DNA from: CAYLJO01 sp964383905
GTDB taxonomy: Bacteria > Acidobacteriota > Blastocatellia > Pyrinomonadales > Pyrinomonadaceae
Length of the DNA stretch: 13,382 nucleotides
Assembly: GCA_964383905.1 (NCBI GenBank)
Contig: CAYLJO010000176.1
Coordinates: 1 to 13,382 of the forward strand
Direction: 5' to 3'
Positions 1-6,709 of this stretch are shown here, in pieces (the first letter of the stretch is position 1; each line of letters opens with the position of its first letter). The translations under genes and the position numbers were made by a program. The notes below the pieces were generated by a model. It made no database searches and was not told the origin of the DNA. It saw only the letters and a program-made list of their open reading frames with translations.

Positions 1-2
1 GG

Positions 3-551
3 CATCTGGGCGCGTGGGAGCTTTCGAGTTTTGCGCTTTCAGCCTTCGGCTATCCTCTCAGCTTCCTCGTGCGCCGTATAGATAATCCAAGAGTCGAAGG
101 GCTGATCGAGGGGACGCGCACGCGCTTCGGCAACCGCTCGATAGATAAGCGCGCGGCCGCGCGCCCCATGCTGCGGACTCTCCACGCGGGCGGCATCGTC
201 GGCATTCTCGTGGACCTCAATACTCAACCGCACGAAGGCATCTTTGTGAATTTCTTCGGCACCCCTGCTTCGACTACGACGGGTCTCGCCAGCATGGCGC
301 TGCGCACAAAAGCCGTCATTCTTCCCGTCTTTATTCCCTGGGATGAGCAACGCCGGCGCTTTGTGCTTCGGATCGACACACCGCTCGATGCCAAACTCAC
401 CGGTAATGAGGAGGAAGACATACGGCGGATCACCTCTCAGTTTACGTCCGTCATCGAAAGCTACGTGAGGAGATACCCGGAGCAGTGGCTATGGATTCAC
501 AAGCGCTGGAACACCCGCCCGCCGGGGGAGAAGGATATTTACTCTGACTGA
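3..551 (+). CDS. Lipid A biosynthesis (LpxL/HtrB-type) acyltransferase, 3' part
   Basis: This is the C-terminal part of a membrane-associated acyltransferase that would transfer an acyl chain to a lipid A precursor or related glycolipid at the inner membrane. The frame is open from the window edge and begins HLGAWE, which fits the catalytic HX4(D/E) motif of the LpxL/LpxM/HtrB family. It continues with a VDLN..., then a FFGTPASTTTGLASMAL segment typical of the family, then an ILPVFIPW strand and a C-terminal YPEQWLWIHKRW signature. The GTG at 69 lies downstream of the catalytic His, so it is internal and not the true start. About 182 residues are visible; family members are usually near 300, so roughly the first 100-120 residues lie outside the window. 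The exact acyl donor and acceptor cannot be told. It stops with TGA at 549, and the next element is a promoter for something else. Confidence 0.85.
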   Translation, partial: HLGAWELSSFALSAFGYPLSFLVRRIDNPRVEGLIEGTRTRFGNRSIDKRAAARPMLRTLHAGGIVGILVDLNTQPHEGIFVNFFGTPASTTTGLASMALRTKAVILPVFIPWDEQRRRFVLRIDTPLDAKLTGNEEEDIRRITSQFTSVIESYVRRYPEQWLWIHKRWNTRPPGEKDIYSD

Positions 552-608
552 GAGGGTTGCGGCAATTGGCTTCATCCGGCATTGCAATGAAAGCTCTGAG
601 GAAATATA

Positions 609-624
609 TGTGAGATTTTTCACT
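609..624 (+). promoter_or_regulatory. Possible CRP/FNR-like binding site
   Basis: TGTGA, six bases, then TCACT matches the CRP-family consensus TGTGA-N6-TCACA with one mismatch. Its centre is about 92 bases upstream of the transcription start predicted from the promoter at 675-702, a spacing at which class I CRP sites can act. A second dyad, TCACAA-N5-TTGTGA at 641-657, lies between it and the -35 box but has the arms in the opposite order. The region is AT-rich. Binding by any regulator is inference from the motif alone. Confidence 0.3.
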
Positions 625-674
625 AACTTTGATGGATCTGTCACAAAAATATTGTGAGAAGGTCAAAATTGTGC

Positions 675-702
675 TTGACACCTCACGAAAATTCGGTATA
701 AT
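675..702 (+). promoter_or_regulatory. Consensus sigma-70 promoter (TTGACA-16-TATAAT)
   Basis: A perfect -35 hexamer TTGACA (675-680) and a perfect -10 hexamer TATAAT (697-702) are separated by 16 bases, predicting a transcription start near 708-710. The upstream 60 bases are AT-rich, as an UP element would be. No protein gene follows on this strand for over 1.3 kb, and the only annotated structure downstream is the candidate noncoding RNA ending at the hairpin at 971-1000. It is the strongest promoter match I found in the window. Confidence 0.75.
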
Positions 703-707
703 TTTAC

Positions 708-1000
708 ACATACTGAGCAAGAAGCGATTTGGTGACAAGCTCAGGTATTTCATAGCTGATTGAAAAACGTGGCTTAGTCGCTTTTTTGCAGGAACCTGGC
801 TGGTGGGTGCGTGGGTTTCAAGTCTAAAGCGCAATTTATTATCTTGTGAGCCCTGAGGAATTATCTCGCCTGTTCCAACCACCCCTGGATTACAGGATCG
901 GCCGTAAGTGACGATCCTCAGTTCTTTATCAACGCCACCCTGAACCCCCCGAGCCTACCCGATAAGTTTTGCCCCGCCAGTCTTTTCGGACTGGCGGGGC
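708..1000 (+). ncRNA. Candidate structured noncoding RNA (family not recognised)
   Basis: The segment starts at the predicted start of a perfect consensus promoter and ends at a perfect 12-bp hairpin. I found no ATG on this strand from 703 to 1000 and no plausible protein gene on either strand. Several complementary segments are visible: GCAAGAAGCGA (717-727) with TCGCTTTTTTGC (778-789); GGGTGCGT (805-812) with ACGCCACCC (932-940), one base bulged; and AGGATCG (894-900) with CGATCCT (912-918) closing an 11-base loop. CTGAGGA (853-859) could instead pair with TCCTCAG (915-921), so the fold may switch. I see no signature of tmRNA, RNase P RNA, SRP RNA or tRNA. A divergent 6S RNA or an Acidobacteria-specific family remains possible. 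Promoter, lack of ATG and pairings are observed; that it is an RNA gene is inference. Confidence 0.5.
971..1000. terminator. Terminator-like hairpin between convergent units
   Basis: GCCCCGCCAGTC (971-982) is perfectly complementary to 989-1000, giving a 12-bp GC-rich stem with a TTTTCG loop. It lies between the candidate RNA on the + strand and the end of the fabG-type gene on the - strand, so it could end both transcripts. Neither side has an immediate T tract; the + side reads ACCCTCATTTT, so it is an atypical intrinsic terminator and may instead protect 3' ends. Confidence 0.6.
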
Positions 1001-1037
1001 ACCCTCATTTTAAGCGACCAATCGCCTGCCGATTACT

Positions 1038-1799
1038 TTACATTGCCAGACCGCCGTCAACTTGAATAACCTGTCCCGTAATGTATGAGGCGTCTTTCGA
1101 GAGCAGGAAGCAGGCGATGCGTGCGACCTCGTCCACTTCGGCAAAGCGGCCGAGGGGAATTTGTTCAAGGAGTTTTGTGCGATAGCCCTCATCCAGCGCG
1201 CCCGACATATCGGTGGCGACCAGCCCCAGCGCCAGCGCGTTGACCGTCACCCTGCGACTCGCCACTTCCCTGGCCAGAGCTTTCGTCAGCCCGAACATGC
1301 CCGCCTTCGAAGCGGAGTAGTTTGATTGCCCGGCCATCCCGACCCGCCCGCTGATCGAGGAGATGTTCAATATTGAACCCCCCTCATTCTGCCGGAGCAT
1401 CACACGCAAACTCGCTTTGGCGAAGTTCCAGGCGCCTTTCAGGTTTGTGTCCATCACGGCGTCCCAGTCCTCCTCCTTCATTCGCAGGATCAAATTATCT
1501 CGTGTAATCCCGGCATTATTGACTAAAAAATCTATGCGCCCGAAAGCTTCCTGAGTCTGTTTTACCATCTCGGCCGCCGCGCTTGTTTGCGACACATCGC
1601 ACCGGGCTGAGAGCGCCCGCACGCCCAACGCTTCGACCTCCGCCTTCAAGGCGTCAGCCGCTTCCGTGCTCTTTGCGTAATTGAAGGCGACATGCGCGCC
1701 GCGCCGCGCCAACTCCAGCGTGATCGCCCGACCGATGCCGCGCGTCGCCCCCGTCACAATAGCCGCCCGGCCTGTGAAAGAATTGTCAGGGTCGCTCAA
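1038..1799 (-). CDS. fabG: 3-oxoacyl-ACP reductase-like short-chain dehydrogenase (FabG family)
   Basis: A classical cytoplasmic short-chain dehydrogenase of 253 residues, the usual FabG length. It would reduce 3-oxoacyl-ACP to 3-hydroxyacyl-ACP with NADPH in fatty acid elongation; acetoacetyl-CoA reduction for polyhydroxybutyrate is an alternative I cannot exclude. Visible features are the nucleotide-binding TGATRGIG (16-23), CDV at 67-69, NNAG (94-97), the active-site Asn at 119, catalytic Ser148, Tyr161 and Lys165 (YSASK) with the normal 13-residue Ser-Tyr spacing, and the C-terminal TGQVIQVDGG. One oddity is VNALALG at 186-192, where the family normally has a Pro (VNAxAPG) at residue 191. 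The start is supported by GAGGGAGG about 10 bases upstream. It stands alone, without acpP, fabD or fabF beside it, and is divergent from serS. Confidence 0.88.
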   Translation of the reverse strand: MSDPDNSFTGRAAIVTGATRGIGRAITLELARRGAHVAFNYAKSTEAADALKAEVEALGVRALSARCDVSQTSAAAEMVKQTQEAFGRIDFLVNNAGITRDNLILRMKEEDWDAVMDTNLKGAWNFAKASLRVMLRQNEGGSILNISSISGRVGMAGQSNYSASKAGMFGLTKALAREVASRRVTVNALALGLVATDMSGALDEGYRTKLLEQIPLGRFAEVDEVARIACFLLSKDASYITGQVIQVDGGLAM

Positions 1800-2090
1800 G
1801 GTTTCTCAGTCCTCCCTCTCAATCGGAAACGCTTTGGCGTCAGGTAAAAAGCGCGTGCCAGGGCCCGCCGCCGGAAACACCGCTTGACGAATTCGTTGTG
1901 ACATACCTCAAAGTTCCCCTTGATTTGTTTCTAGGTTTAGTAAAAGCGGAACCCACACTTAGGCGGGAGCGCCGTTCGCTTCTCCGGCGTCCTGCTTGAC
2001 ACGCGCACGCAGCGTCGGATAGCTTGACAGCTTTCGCCTGAGACGAGTGTAAAAGGGCTTTTCATACCATACTTCAGAGGTCTACGACAA
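1800..2090. promoter_or_regulatory. Divergent fabG-serS intergenic region with a candidate serS promoter
   Basis: This 291-base spacer must hold the promoters for both flanking genes. Toward serS there are two -35-like TTGACA hexamers (1996-2001 and 2024-2029). The second is followed after 18 bases by TGTAAA (2048-2053), a weak -10. AGAGG at 2076-2080 is the serS ribosome binding site, 10 bases before ATG 2091. I saw no T-box features such as a specifier loop with a terminator/antiterminator pair, and no convincing small gene. Confidence 0.4.
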
Positions 2091-3380
2091 ATGCTCGATC
2101 TTAACTTCGTGCGCGACAATTTAGATAAAGTGCGCGCCGCGCTCGAAGCGCGCGGCTTTCCGACCGATGCTCTTGACGACTTTGTGCAAGCGGATGTGGA
2201 GCGTCGCCGCTTGATCAATGAATCAGACCATCTCAATGCGGAGCGCAACGTGGCGAGCCGCGAGATCGGCGCTTTGATGAAAGAAGGGAAACGCGATGAG
2301 GCGGACGCGCGCCGAAGCGAAGTGGGCCGGTTGAAAGATCGGATCGCAGAGTTGGACCGCCTCCGCGACGAGGCCGAAGCGCGAATGCGTAAGCTCCTTT
2401 CCACCCTGCCTAATATTCCCCACACGAGCGTGCCCGTCGGGGCGGACGAAACATCGAACGCCGAAGTACGCCGCTGGGGGGCGCCGCCTAAATTTGATTT
2501 CGAGCCGATGGACCACGTCGATCTCGGCACGTCGCTGGCTGTTCTAGACCTCGAACGCGCGAGCAAGATCGCGAGTGCTCGCTTCAGCATCCTCTACGGT
2601 GCGGGCGCGCGGCTCGAGCGTGCGCTGATCAACTTCATGCTCGACTTGCACACGCGCGAGCACGATTATACCGAAACGCTCCCGCCATTCATCGTTAACG
2701 CCGACGCGCTCTTCGGCACGGCCCAGCTTCCGAAATTCGAAGCGGACCTGTTCAAGCTGACGGACGAACGCGGCCTCTACCTGATCCCGACGGCGGAGGT
2801 GCCGGTTACCAACTATCATCGCGGGGAGATGCTCGACGTCTCTGCGCTGCCGGTTAAGATGGTGGCCTATACGCCCTGCTTTCGCTCCGAGGCCGGGAGC
2901 TACGGCCGTGATACACGCGGCTTAATTCGCCAGCATCAATTTGACAAAGTGGAACTCGTCAAGCTCGCGCTGCCTGAAAACTCTTTCGACGACCTGGAAT
3001 CGCTCACGCGCGACGCCGAGATAGTTCTGCAGAGGCTGGGCCTACATTATCGCGTTGTGACCCTCTCGACCGGCGATATGGGTTTCGGGCCGGCCAAGAC
3101 TTACGACATAGAGGTCTGGCTGCCTTCACAGAATACGTTCCGCGAAATCTCTTCGTGCTCAAATTACGAAGAGTTCCAGGCGCGGCGCGCGCAGATACGC
3201 TTCCGGCGCGCGTCGGGCGCCAAGCCGGAATACGTTCACACGCTGAACGGCTCAGGGTTGGCCGTCGGGCGCACGTGGATCGCAATCCTGGAAAATTACC
3301 AGCAGGCGGATGGCTCTGTCCTTATTCCCGAAGCGCTGCGGCCCTATATGAACGGCATGGAGAAGATAAAAAAGAAGTGA
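2091..3380 (+). CDS. serS: Seryl-tRNA synthetase
   Basis: A class II aminoacyl-tRNA synthetase that activates serine with ATP and charges tRNA-Ser (and tRNA-Sec where present) in the cytoplasm. At 429 residues it has normal length. The N-terminal half (about 1-105) is the tRNA-binding helical arm, rich in charged heptads. The catalytic core follows: the serine-specific TAEVPVTNYH (234-243), motif 2 beginning CFRSEAGSYGRDTRG at 263, the EISSCSNYEEFQARR segment (352-366) and motif 3 NGSGLAVGRT (386-395). The start MLDLNFVRDN is the standard SerS beginning and is preceded by AGAGG. No key residue is missing. The stop codon lies inside the left arm of the inverted repeat at 3376-3443, and the gene converges on sppA. 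Confidence 0.97.
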   Translation: MLDLNFVRDNLDKVRAALEARGFPTDALDDFVQADVERRRLINESDHLNAERNVASREIGALMKEGKRDEADARRSEVGRLKDRIAELDRLRDEAEARMRKLLSTLPNIPHTSVPVGADETSNAEVRRWGAPPKFDFEPMDHVDLGTSLAVLDLERASKIASARFSILYGAGARLERALINFMLDLHTREHDYTETLPPFIVNADALFGTAQLPKFEADLFKLTDERGLYLIPTAEVPVTNYHRGEMLDVSALPVKMVAYTPCFRSEAGSYGRDTRGLIRQHQFDKVELVKLALPENSFDDLESLTRDAEIVLQRLGLHYRVVTLSTGDMGFGPAKTYDIEVWLPSQNTFREISSCSNYEEFQARRAQIRFRRASGAKPEYVHTLNGSGLAVGRTWIAILENYQQADGSVLIPEALRPYMNGMEKIKKK

Positions 3381-3443
3381 TCAGTAATCAGCAGTTAGTA
3401 GTCAGCCTAAAACCCAAAAGCTGAAAACTGATTACTGATCACT
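3376..3443. repeat. 16-bp inverted repeat between convergent serS and sppA
   Basis: AGTGATCAGTAATCAG (3376-3391) is repeated perfectly in reverse complement at 3428-3443. Inner pairs such as TCAGC...GCTGA extend the stem. The left arm covers the serS stop codon, and the right arm ends just before the sppA stop. The arms are built from short ACTGATT/ACTGATC-like units. It probably folds as a bidirectional transcript-end hairpin and could be a member of a dispersed intergenic repeat family. Confidence 0.7.
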
Positions 3444-3445
3444 GA

Positions 3446-5236
3446 TTACTTTATTTGCAGATCGAAAGGCAGCATGAGCATCGCTTCGCCACGCTTCATG
3501 CGGTCCAGTATCGCTGCGTAGCGCAGCGCTCGGCGCGCATCTTCGGGCAGCGCCTCGAGAGCTGTGCGCTGCTGCTCTACCTCTACGCTCTCCGTATCAT
3601 CGCCCCTGAACAGTTCTTCGAAGAAGCTGCGCGGGTAAGGAAGGATGACGCGGCGCACGCCTTTATTCGCCGGAATGTTGGCGAGCTGTTTGGCGACTTC
3701 GATGGCGCGTTCCAGTCCGCCGAATTCGTCGACGAGTCCATTTCCTTTCCCCTGCGCGCCGCTCCATACGTGGCCCTGACCGATCGAGTCGATATACTCG
3801 GGGTCGCGATGGCGACCCTTGGCGACCTTCGGCACAAAGTCGTCGTAGTAAATGCTCTTGATGATCCCCCCGAATTTGTCGCGTTCTTCTTTCGTGAACG
3901 GGTCGGTTTCACGGAACAGTCCGGCGTTCTTGCCGCGCAGCACGTACTCGGTGTTGATCCCCAGCCAATCATAGAACCCCTTCAAGACAGGCTTGCCCGC
4001 GAAGATGCCGATTGAGCCGGTGAGCGTGGAAGGCTCGGCGACGATCTTGTTCGCGTTGCATGAGATGTAGTAGCCGCCCGATGCTGCCAGATCACTCATC
4101 GAGACCACGACCGGTTTCTTCTGCTTGGCGTCTTCGATCGCGTGCCAGATCACGTCCGAAGCGGTAGACGACCCGCCCGGGCTATCCACGCGAAGGACGA
4201 TGGCTTTGATGGTTTTGTCGTTACGCGCATCGTTGATAGCCTTCACGACCGTATCGGAGCCCACGGACACTCCGCCGGTCGGACTGTTTTCTGATTTGCC
4301 GGGTCCGATCGCGCCCGAGGCATAGATAACGGCGATGTTTTCGCCCCTGTTTAAGCCGAGCGATTCGGGCCTCACTTGTCGATAGTCACTGGCTTTGGTA
4401 ATCCGCGGCTCGTCGGAGTCTTTGTAGCCGAGGCGCTTCTTCAACTCATTTTCAACCTCATCCTTATAGCTTGCGCCGTCGATCAGCCCAAGCTGCTGCG
4501 CCTGCCTCGCGCCATAGGGCGCATTGTCAATGAGCGCGCGCACCTCTTCGGGAGATTTGTTGCGCGTTCTGGCGATCGTGTCGACGTAGCGGTTGAAGGT
4601 GTCGTCGAGCAGCGAATTTACCACCTCGCGGTGCGCGTCCGACATCTGTTTGCGCGTGAACTGGTCGGGTGCGTTCTTGTACTTCCCGATCTGTATGAAG
4701 TCCGGGTAGATGCCTAGCTTATCTAAAGAGCCGCGGAAGAACATCACGTCGGCGGCCAGACCGTTGATAAAAAGATCCCCCGGAGGCGCCACGTAGACCC
4801 GTTCGCACGCGGTCGCGATGTAATACTCCTTGTTTGTGCCGATCTCCATGAAGCCATAAATAGGCTTCCCCGATGTGCGAAAGTCGGCGATGGCGTCGCG
4901 CAGCTCATCAGCCTTGGCCCACCCGGCGGAGGAGAGATCAATCTGCATGAAAATCGCGCCGATCCGCTTATCAACCTTGGCCTTCCTGAGCTGCGTCAGC
5001 AGAGAGGTCAACGACTGGTCCTCGTTGCCGAGGAGACGCCTGAAGAAATCGTCTGGGACATAGTCAGGCATCGAGCCTCTGACTCTCAGCACGAGGATGC
5101 TGTTGTCGCGGATCGCCGGCTCGCTCCTACGCAGGGCGGAGAAGATCAAGGCGGCTCCGAGGAGCGCCGCCAGCGCGAGCACGAGGACGATGCCCGTAAC
5201 GATTAGAACAATTTTGCGTGTGCGTGACATTGGCAT
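3446..5236 (-). CDS. sppA: Signal peptide peptidase SppA, 67K type
   Basis: A membrane-bound serine protease that degrades signal peptides left in the inner membrane after export. The 596 residues match the long two-domain form (E. coli SppA is 618). Residues 8-33 form a single N-terminal transmembrane segment, with the catalytic part predicted outside the cytoplasm. Two ClpP-like repeats follow. The N-terminal one carries the proposed base in IGKYKNA (Lys187, equivalent to E. coli Lys209) and the C-terminal one the nucleophile in DLAASGGYY (Ser386, equivalent to Ser409), with the surrounding RVDSPGGS (349-356) and TGSIGIF (406-412) blocks. Both catalytic residues are present. ATG 5236 has only a weak GGGAAA upstream; ATG 5230 (Met3) is a possible alternative start. 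It lies 162 bases downstream of mnmA on the same strand, too far to claim co-transcription. Confidence 0.95.
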   Translation of the reverse strand: MPMSRTRKIVLIVTGIVLVLALAALLGAALIFSALRRSEPAIRDNSILVLRVRGSMPDYVPDDFFRRLLGNEDQSLTSLLTQLRKAKVDKRIGAIFMQIDLSSAGWAKADELRDAIADFRTSGKPIYGFMEIGTNKEYYIATACERVYVAPPGDLFINGLAADVMFFRGSLDKLGIYPDFIQIGKYKNAPDQFTRKQMSDAHREVVNSLLDDTFNRYVDTIARTRNKSPEEVRALIDNAPYGARQAQQLGLIDGASYKDEVENELKKRLGYKDSDEPRITKASDYRQVRPESLGLNRGENIAVIYASGAIGPGKSENSPTGGVSVGSDTVVKAINDARNDKTIKAIVLRVDSPGGSSTASDVIWHAIEDAKQKKPVVVSMSDLAASGGYYISCNANKIVAEPSTLTGSIGIFAGKPVLKGFYDWLGINTEYVLRGKNAGLFRETDPFTKEERDKFGGIIKSIYYDDFVPKVAKGRHRDPEYIDSIGQGHVWSGAQGKGNGLVDEFGGLERAIEVAKQLANIPANKGVRRVILPYPRSFFEELFRGDDTESVEVEQQRTALEALPEDARRALRYAAILDRMKRGEAMLMLPFDLQIK

Positions 5237-5398
5237 AACTATTTTCCCGGCGAATGAAATCTTGAAGACGACTCATCTTTAATGAACCGCTGAATCCATT
5301 GCTTTTACGTAAATTGGCAAGGAAAGGTTTAAAACAATGATTTCGTCGGGAACGCTGAACATCACGGCTTTTAATTCATCGATCATACTTCATCGTTT

Positions 5399-6505
5399 TC
5401 ACTTGACGATCCAGCCGCCGCCGAGAACTTCATCGCCGCGATAGAAGACGGTGGCTTGTCCGGGCGTGATGGCTCGCTGCGGCTCATCGAACCTGACGCC
5501 GACACGTCCATTTTCGAGCGCCCTGACTGTCGCGGGCGCCGGATTGTGACGATAACGCACACGCACTTCGGCGCGCACCGGATTTGCCGGGCTGTCAAAA
5601 GCGATCCAGTTGACTCCGGCGGCGACGAACTCTTCACGCAAAAGCTCTTCCTGCCCACCCACGACGACACGATTCTTCCCCGAGTCAATCGAAATGACGT
5701 AAAGCGGGCGCTCGCTTGCTATACGGATGCCGCGTCGCTGCCCGATCGTATAGCGGTGAATACCATCGTGCGTGCCGATAATCTCGCCGCGCGCGTTTGT
5801 AATCTCGCCCCCGCCCGGTGTGCGTTCGACCTCACCTTCCGCCTCAAGGTAGCGATCGATGAACCCGGCATAGTTGCCGTCAGGGACGAAGCAAATTTCC
5901 TGTGATTCAGCCTTCTCCGCAACGCTCAGGCTGTTCTTGCGCGCGACATCGCGCACCTCGGGCTTCGACATCGCCCCGAGCGGGAACATTGCCCGCGATA
6001 GCTGATCCTGCGTCAGTTCCCAGAGAAAGTACGACTGGTCCTTTTGCAGATTACGCCCGCGGTAGAGCCTGTGGCGGTGGGCTTCGCAGTCGTATTCGAC
6101 GCGCGCATAATGCCCGGTCGCGACCTTTTCGCAGCCGAGACTCACGGCGAGGCGGTCGAGCGAAGCGAACTTCAAACGGCTATTGCAGGAGACGCACGGG
6201 ATCGGCGTCTCGCCGTTTAAATAGCTCGTGACGAAAGGCCGCATCACGTCGCGCTCGAAATCCCGCTCGAGATTGAGCACGTAAAAAGGAAAACCCAGGT
6301 CTTCGGCGACGCGGCGGGCGTCATACACATCGTCGAGCGAACAGCAGCGCGAGGGGAGCGGGTCGCCGTTCTCATCGACATTGATCCCGCGCCGCTGGTT
6401 CCACAACTGCATCGAGAAGCCGACCAGGTCGTGCCCCTCGCGCTTCAAAATAGCCGCCGCCGCGGAAGAATCCACGCCGCCACTCATGGCCACTGCGATC
6501 TTCAT
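5399..6505 (-). CDS. mnmA: tRNA-specific 2-thiouridylase MnmA
   Basis: This enzyme adds sulfur to C2 of the wobble uridine (U34) of tRNA-Lys, tRNA-Glu and tRNA-Gln, using ATP and sulfur relayed from a cysteine desulfurase. It has 368 residues, as expected. The PP-loop SGGVDSS is at 8-14, and the CCSLDDVYDARRVAEDLG segment is at 54-71. The catalytic pair is Cys107 in PCVSCN (E. coli Cys102) and Cys205 in SQEICFVPDG (E. coli Cys199). The tRNA-binding GTHDGIHRYTIGQRRG is at 244-259, and a C-terminal beta-barrel follows. The start MKIAVAMSGG is the family start, although no strong Shine-Dalgarno sequence is seen. A 30-bp palindrome lies 23-52 bases upstream of the ATG. No desulfurase or tus gene is adjacent. 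Confidence 0.97.
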   Translation of the reverse strand: MKIAVAMSGGVDSSAAAAILKREGHDLVGFSMQLWNQRRGINVDENGDPLPSRCCSLDDVYDARRVAEDLGFPFYVLNLERDFERDVMRPFVTSYLNGETPIPCVSCNSRLKFASLDRLAVSLGCEKVATGHYARVEYDCEAHRHRLYRGRNLQKDQSYFLWELTQDQLSRAMFPLGAMSKPEVRDVARKNSLSVAEKAESQEICFVPDGNYAGFIDRYLEAEGEVERTPGGGEITNARGEIIGTHDGIHRYTIGQRRGIRIASERPLYVISIDSGKNRVVVGGQEELLREEFVAAGVNWIAFDSPANPVRAEVRVRYRHNPAPATVRALENGRVGVRFDEPQRAITPGQATVFYRGDEVLGGGWIVK

Positions 6506-6527
6506 GAAAATCAGTTTCGAGTTCCCA

Positions 6528-6557
6528 GTTCCGGGTTAAAAGCTTTTAACCCGGAAC
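6528..6557. repeat. 30-bp perfect palindrome upstream of mnmA
   Basis: Bases 6528-6557 form an uninterrupted palindrome centred on AAGCTT, with arms that include GTTCCGGGTTAAAAG. It is flanked by partial copies of the same words (CCCAGTT on the left, ACCCGGTT on the right). It lies between divergent mnmA and the NorQ-type gene, 23 bases from the mnmA ATG. It could be an operator, a 5' leader hairpin of mnmA, or a small dispersed repeat. On sequence alone I cannot choose between these. Confidence 0.7.
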
Positions 6558-6709
6558 CCGGTTGTTTGCCGCTCTTTCAAAGCGGATGTTAAGATGTTTC
6601 ACTGTTCGTCTCAGCCGCTTAACAGCAAACTATAAGGATACCTTAAACAGGGCAAAACGTCAGCCCGTGACAATCGGTTTTAGCGTCAAATTTAGAGTGC
6701 CAGACTAAC

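Noticed and set aside
451..882. Minus-strand frame of 143 codons across the acyltransferase end and the promoter region
   Set aside because: It has no recognisable domain, overlaps the real gene end and the consensus promoter, and its composition is not protein-like.
708..1000. Assignment of the candidate RNA as 6S, tmRNA or RNase P RNA
   Set aside because: Short word matches to 6S RNA (for example a TATTTCATA stretch) look coincidental, and the diagnostic ends of tmRNA and the conserved cores of RNase P RNA are absent.
1937..2590. Minus-strand open frame of 217 codons opposite serS
   Set aside because: The product is Ser/Arg-rich low-complexity sequence and overlaps the certain serS gene, so it is an antisense shadow.
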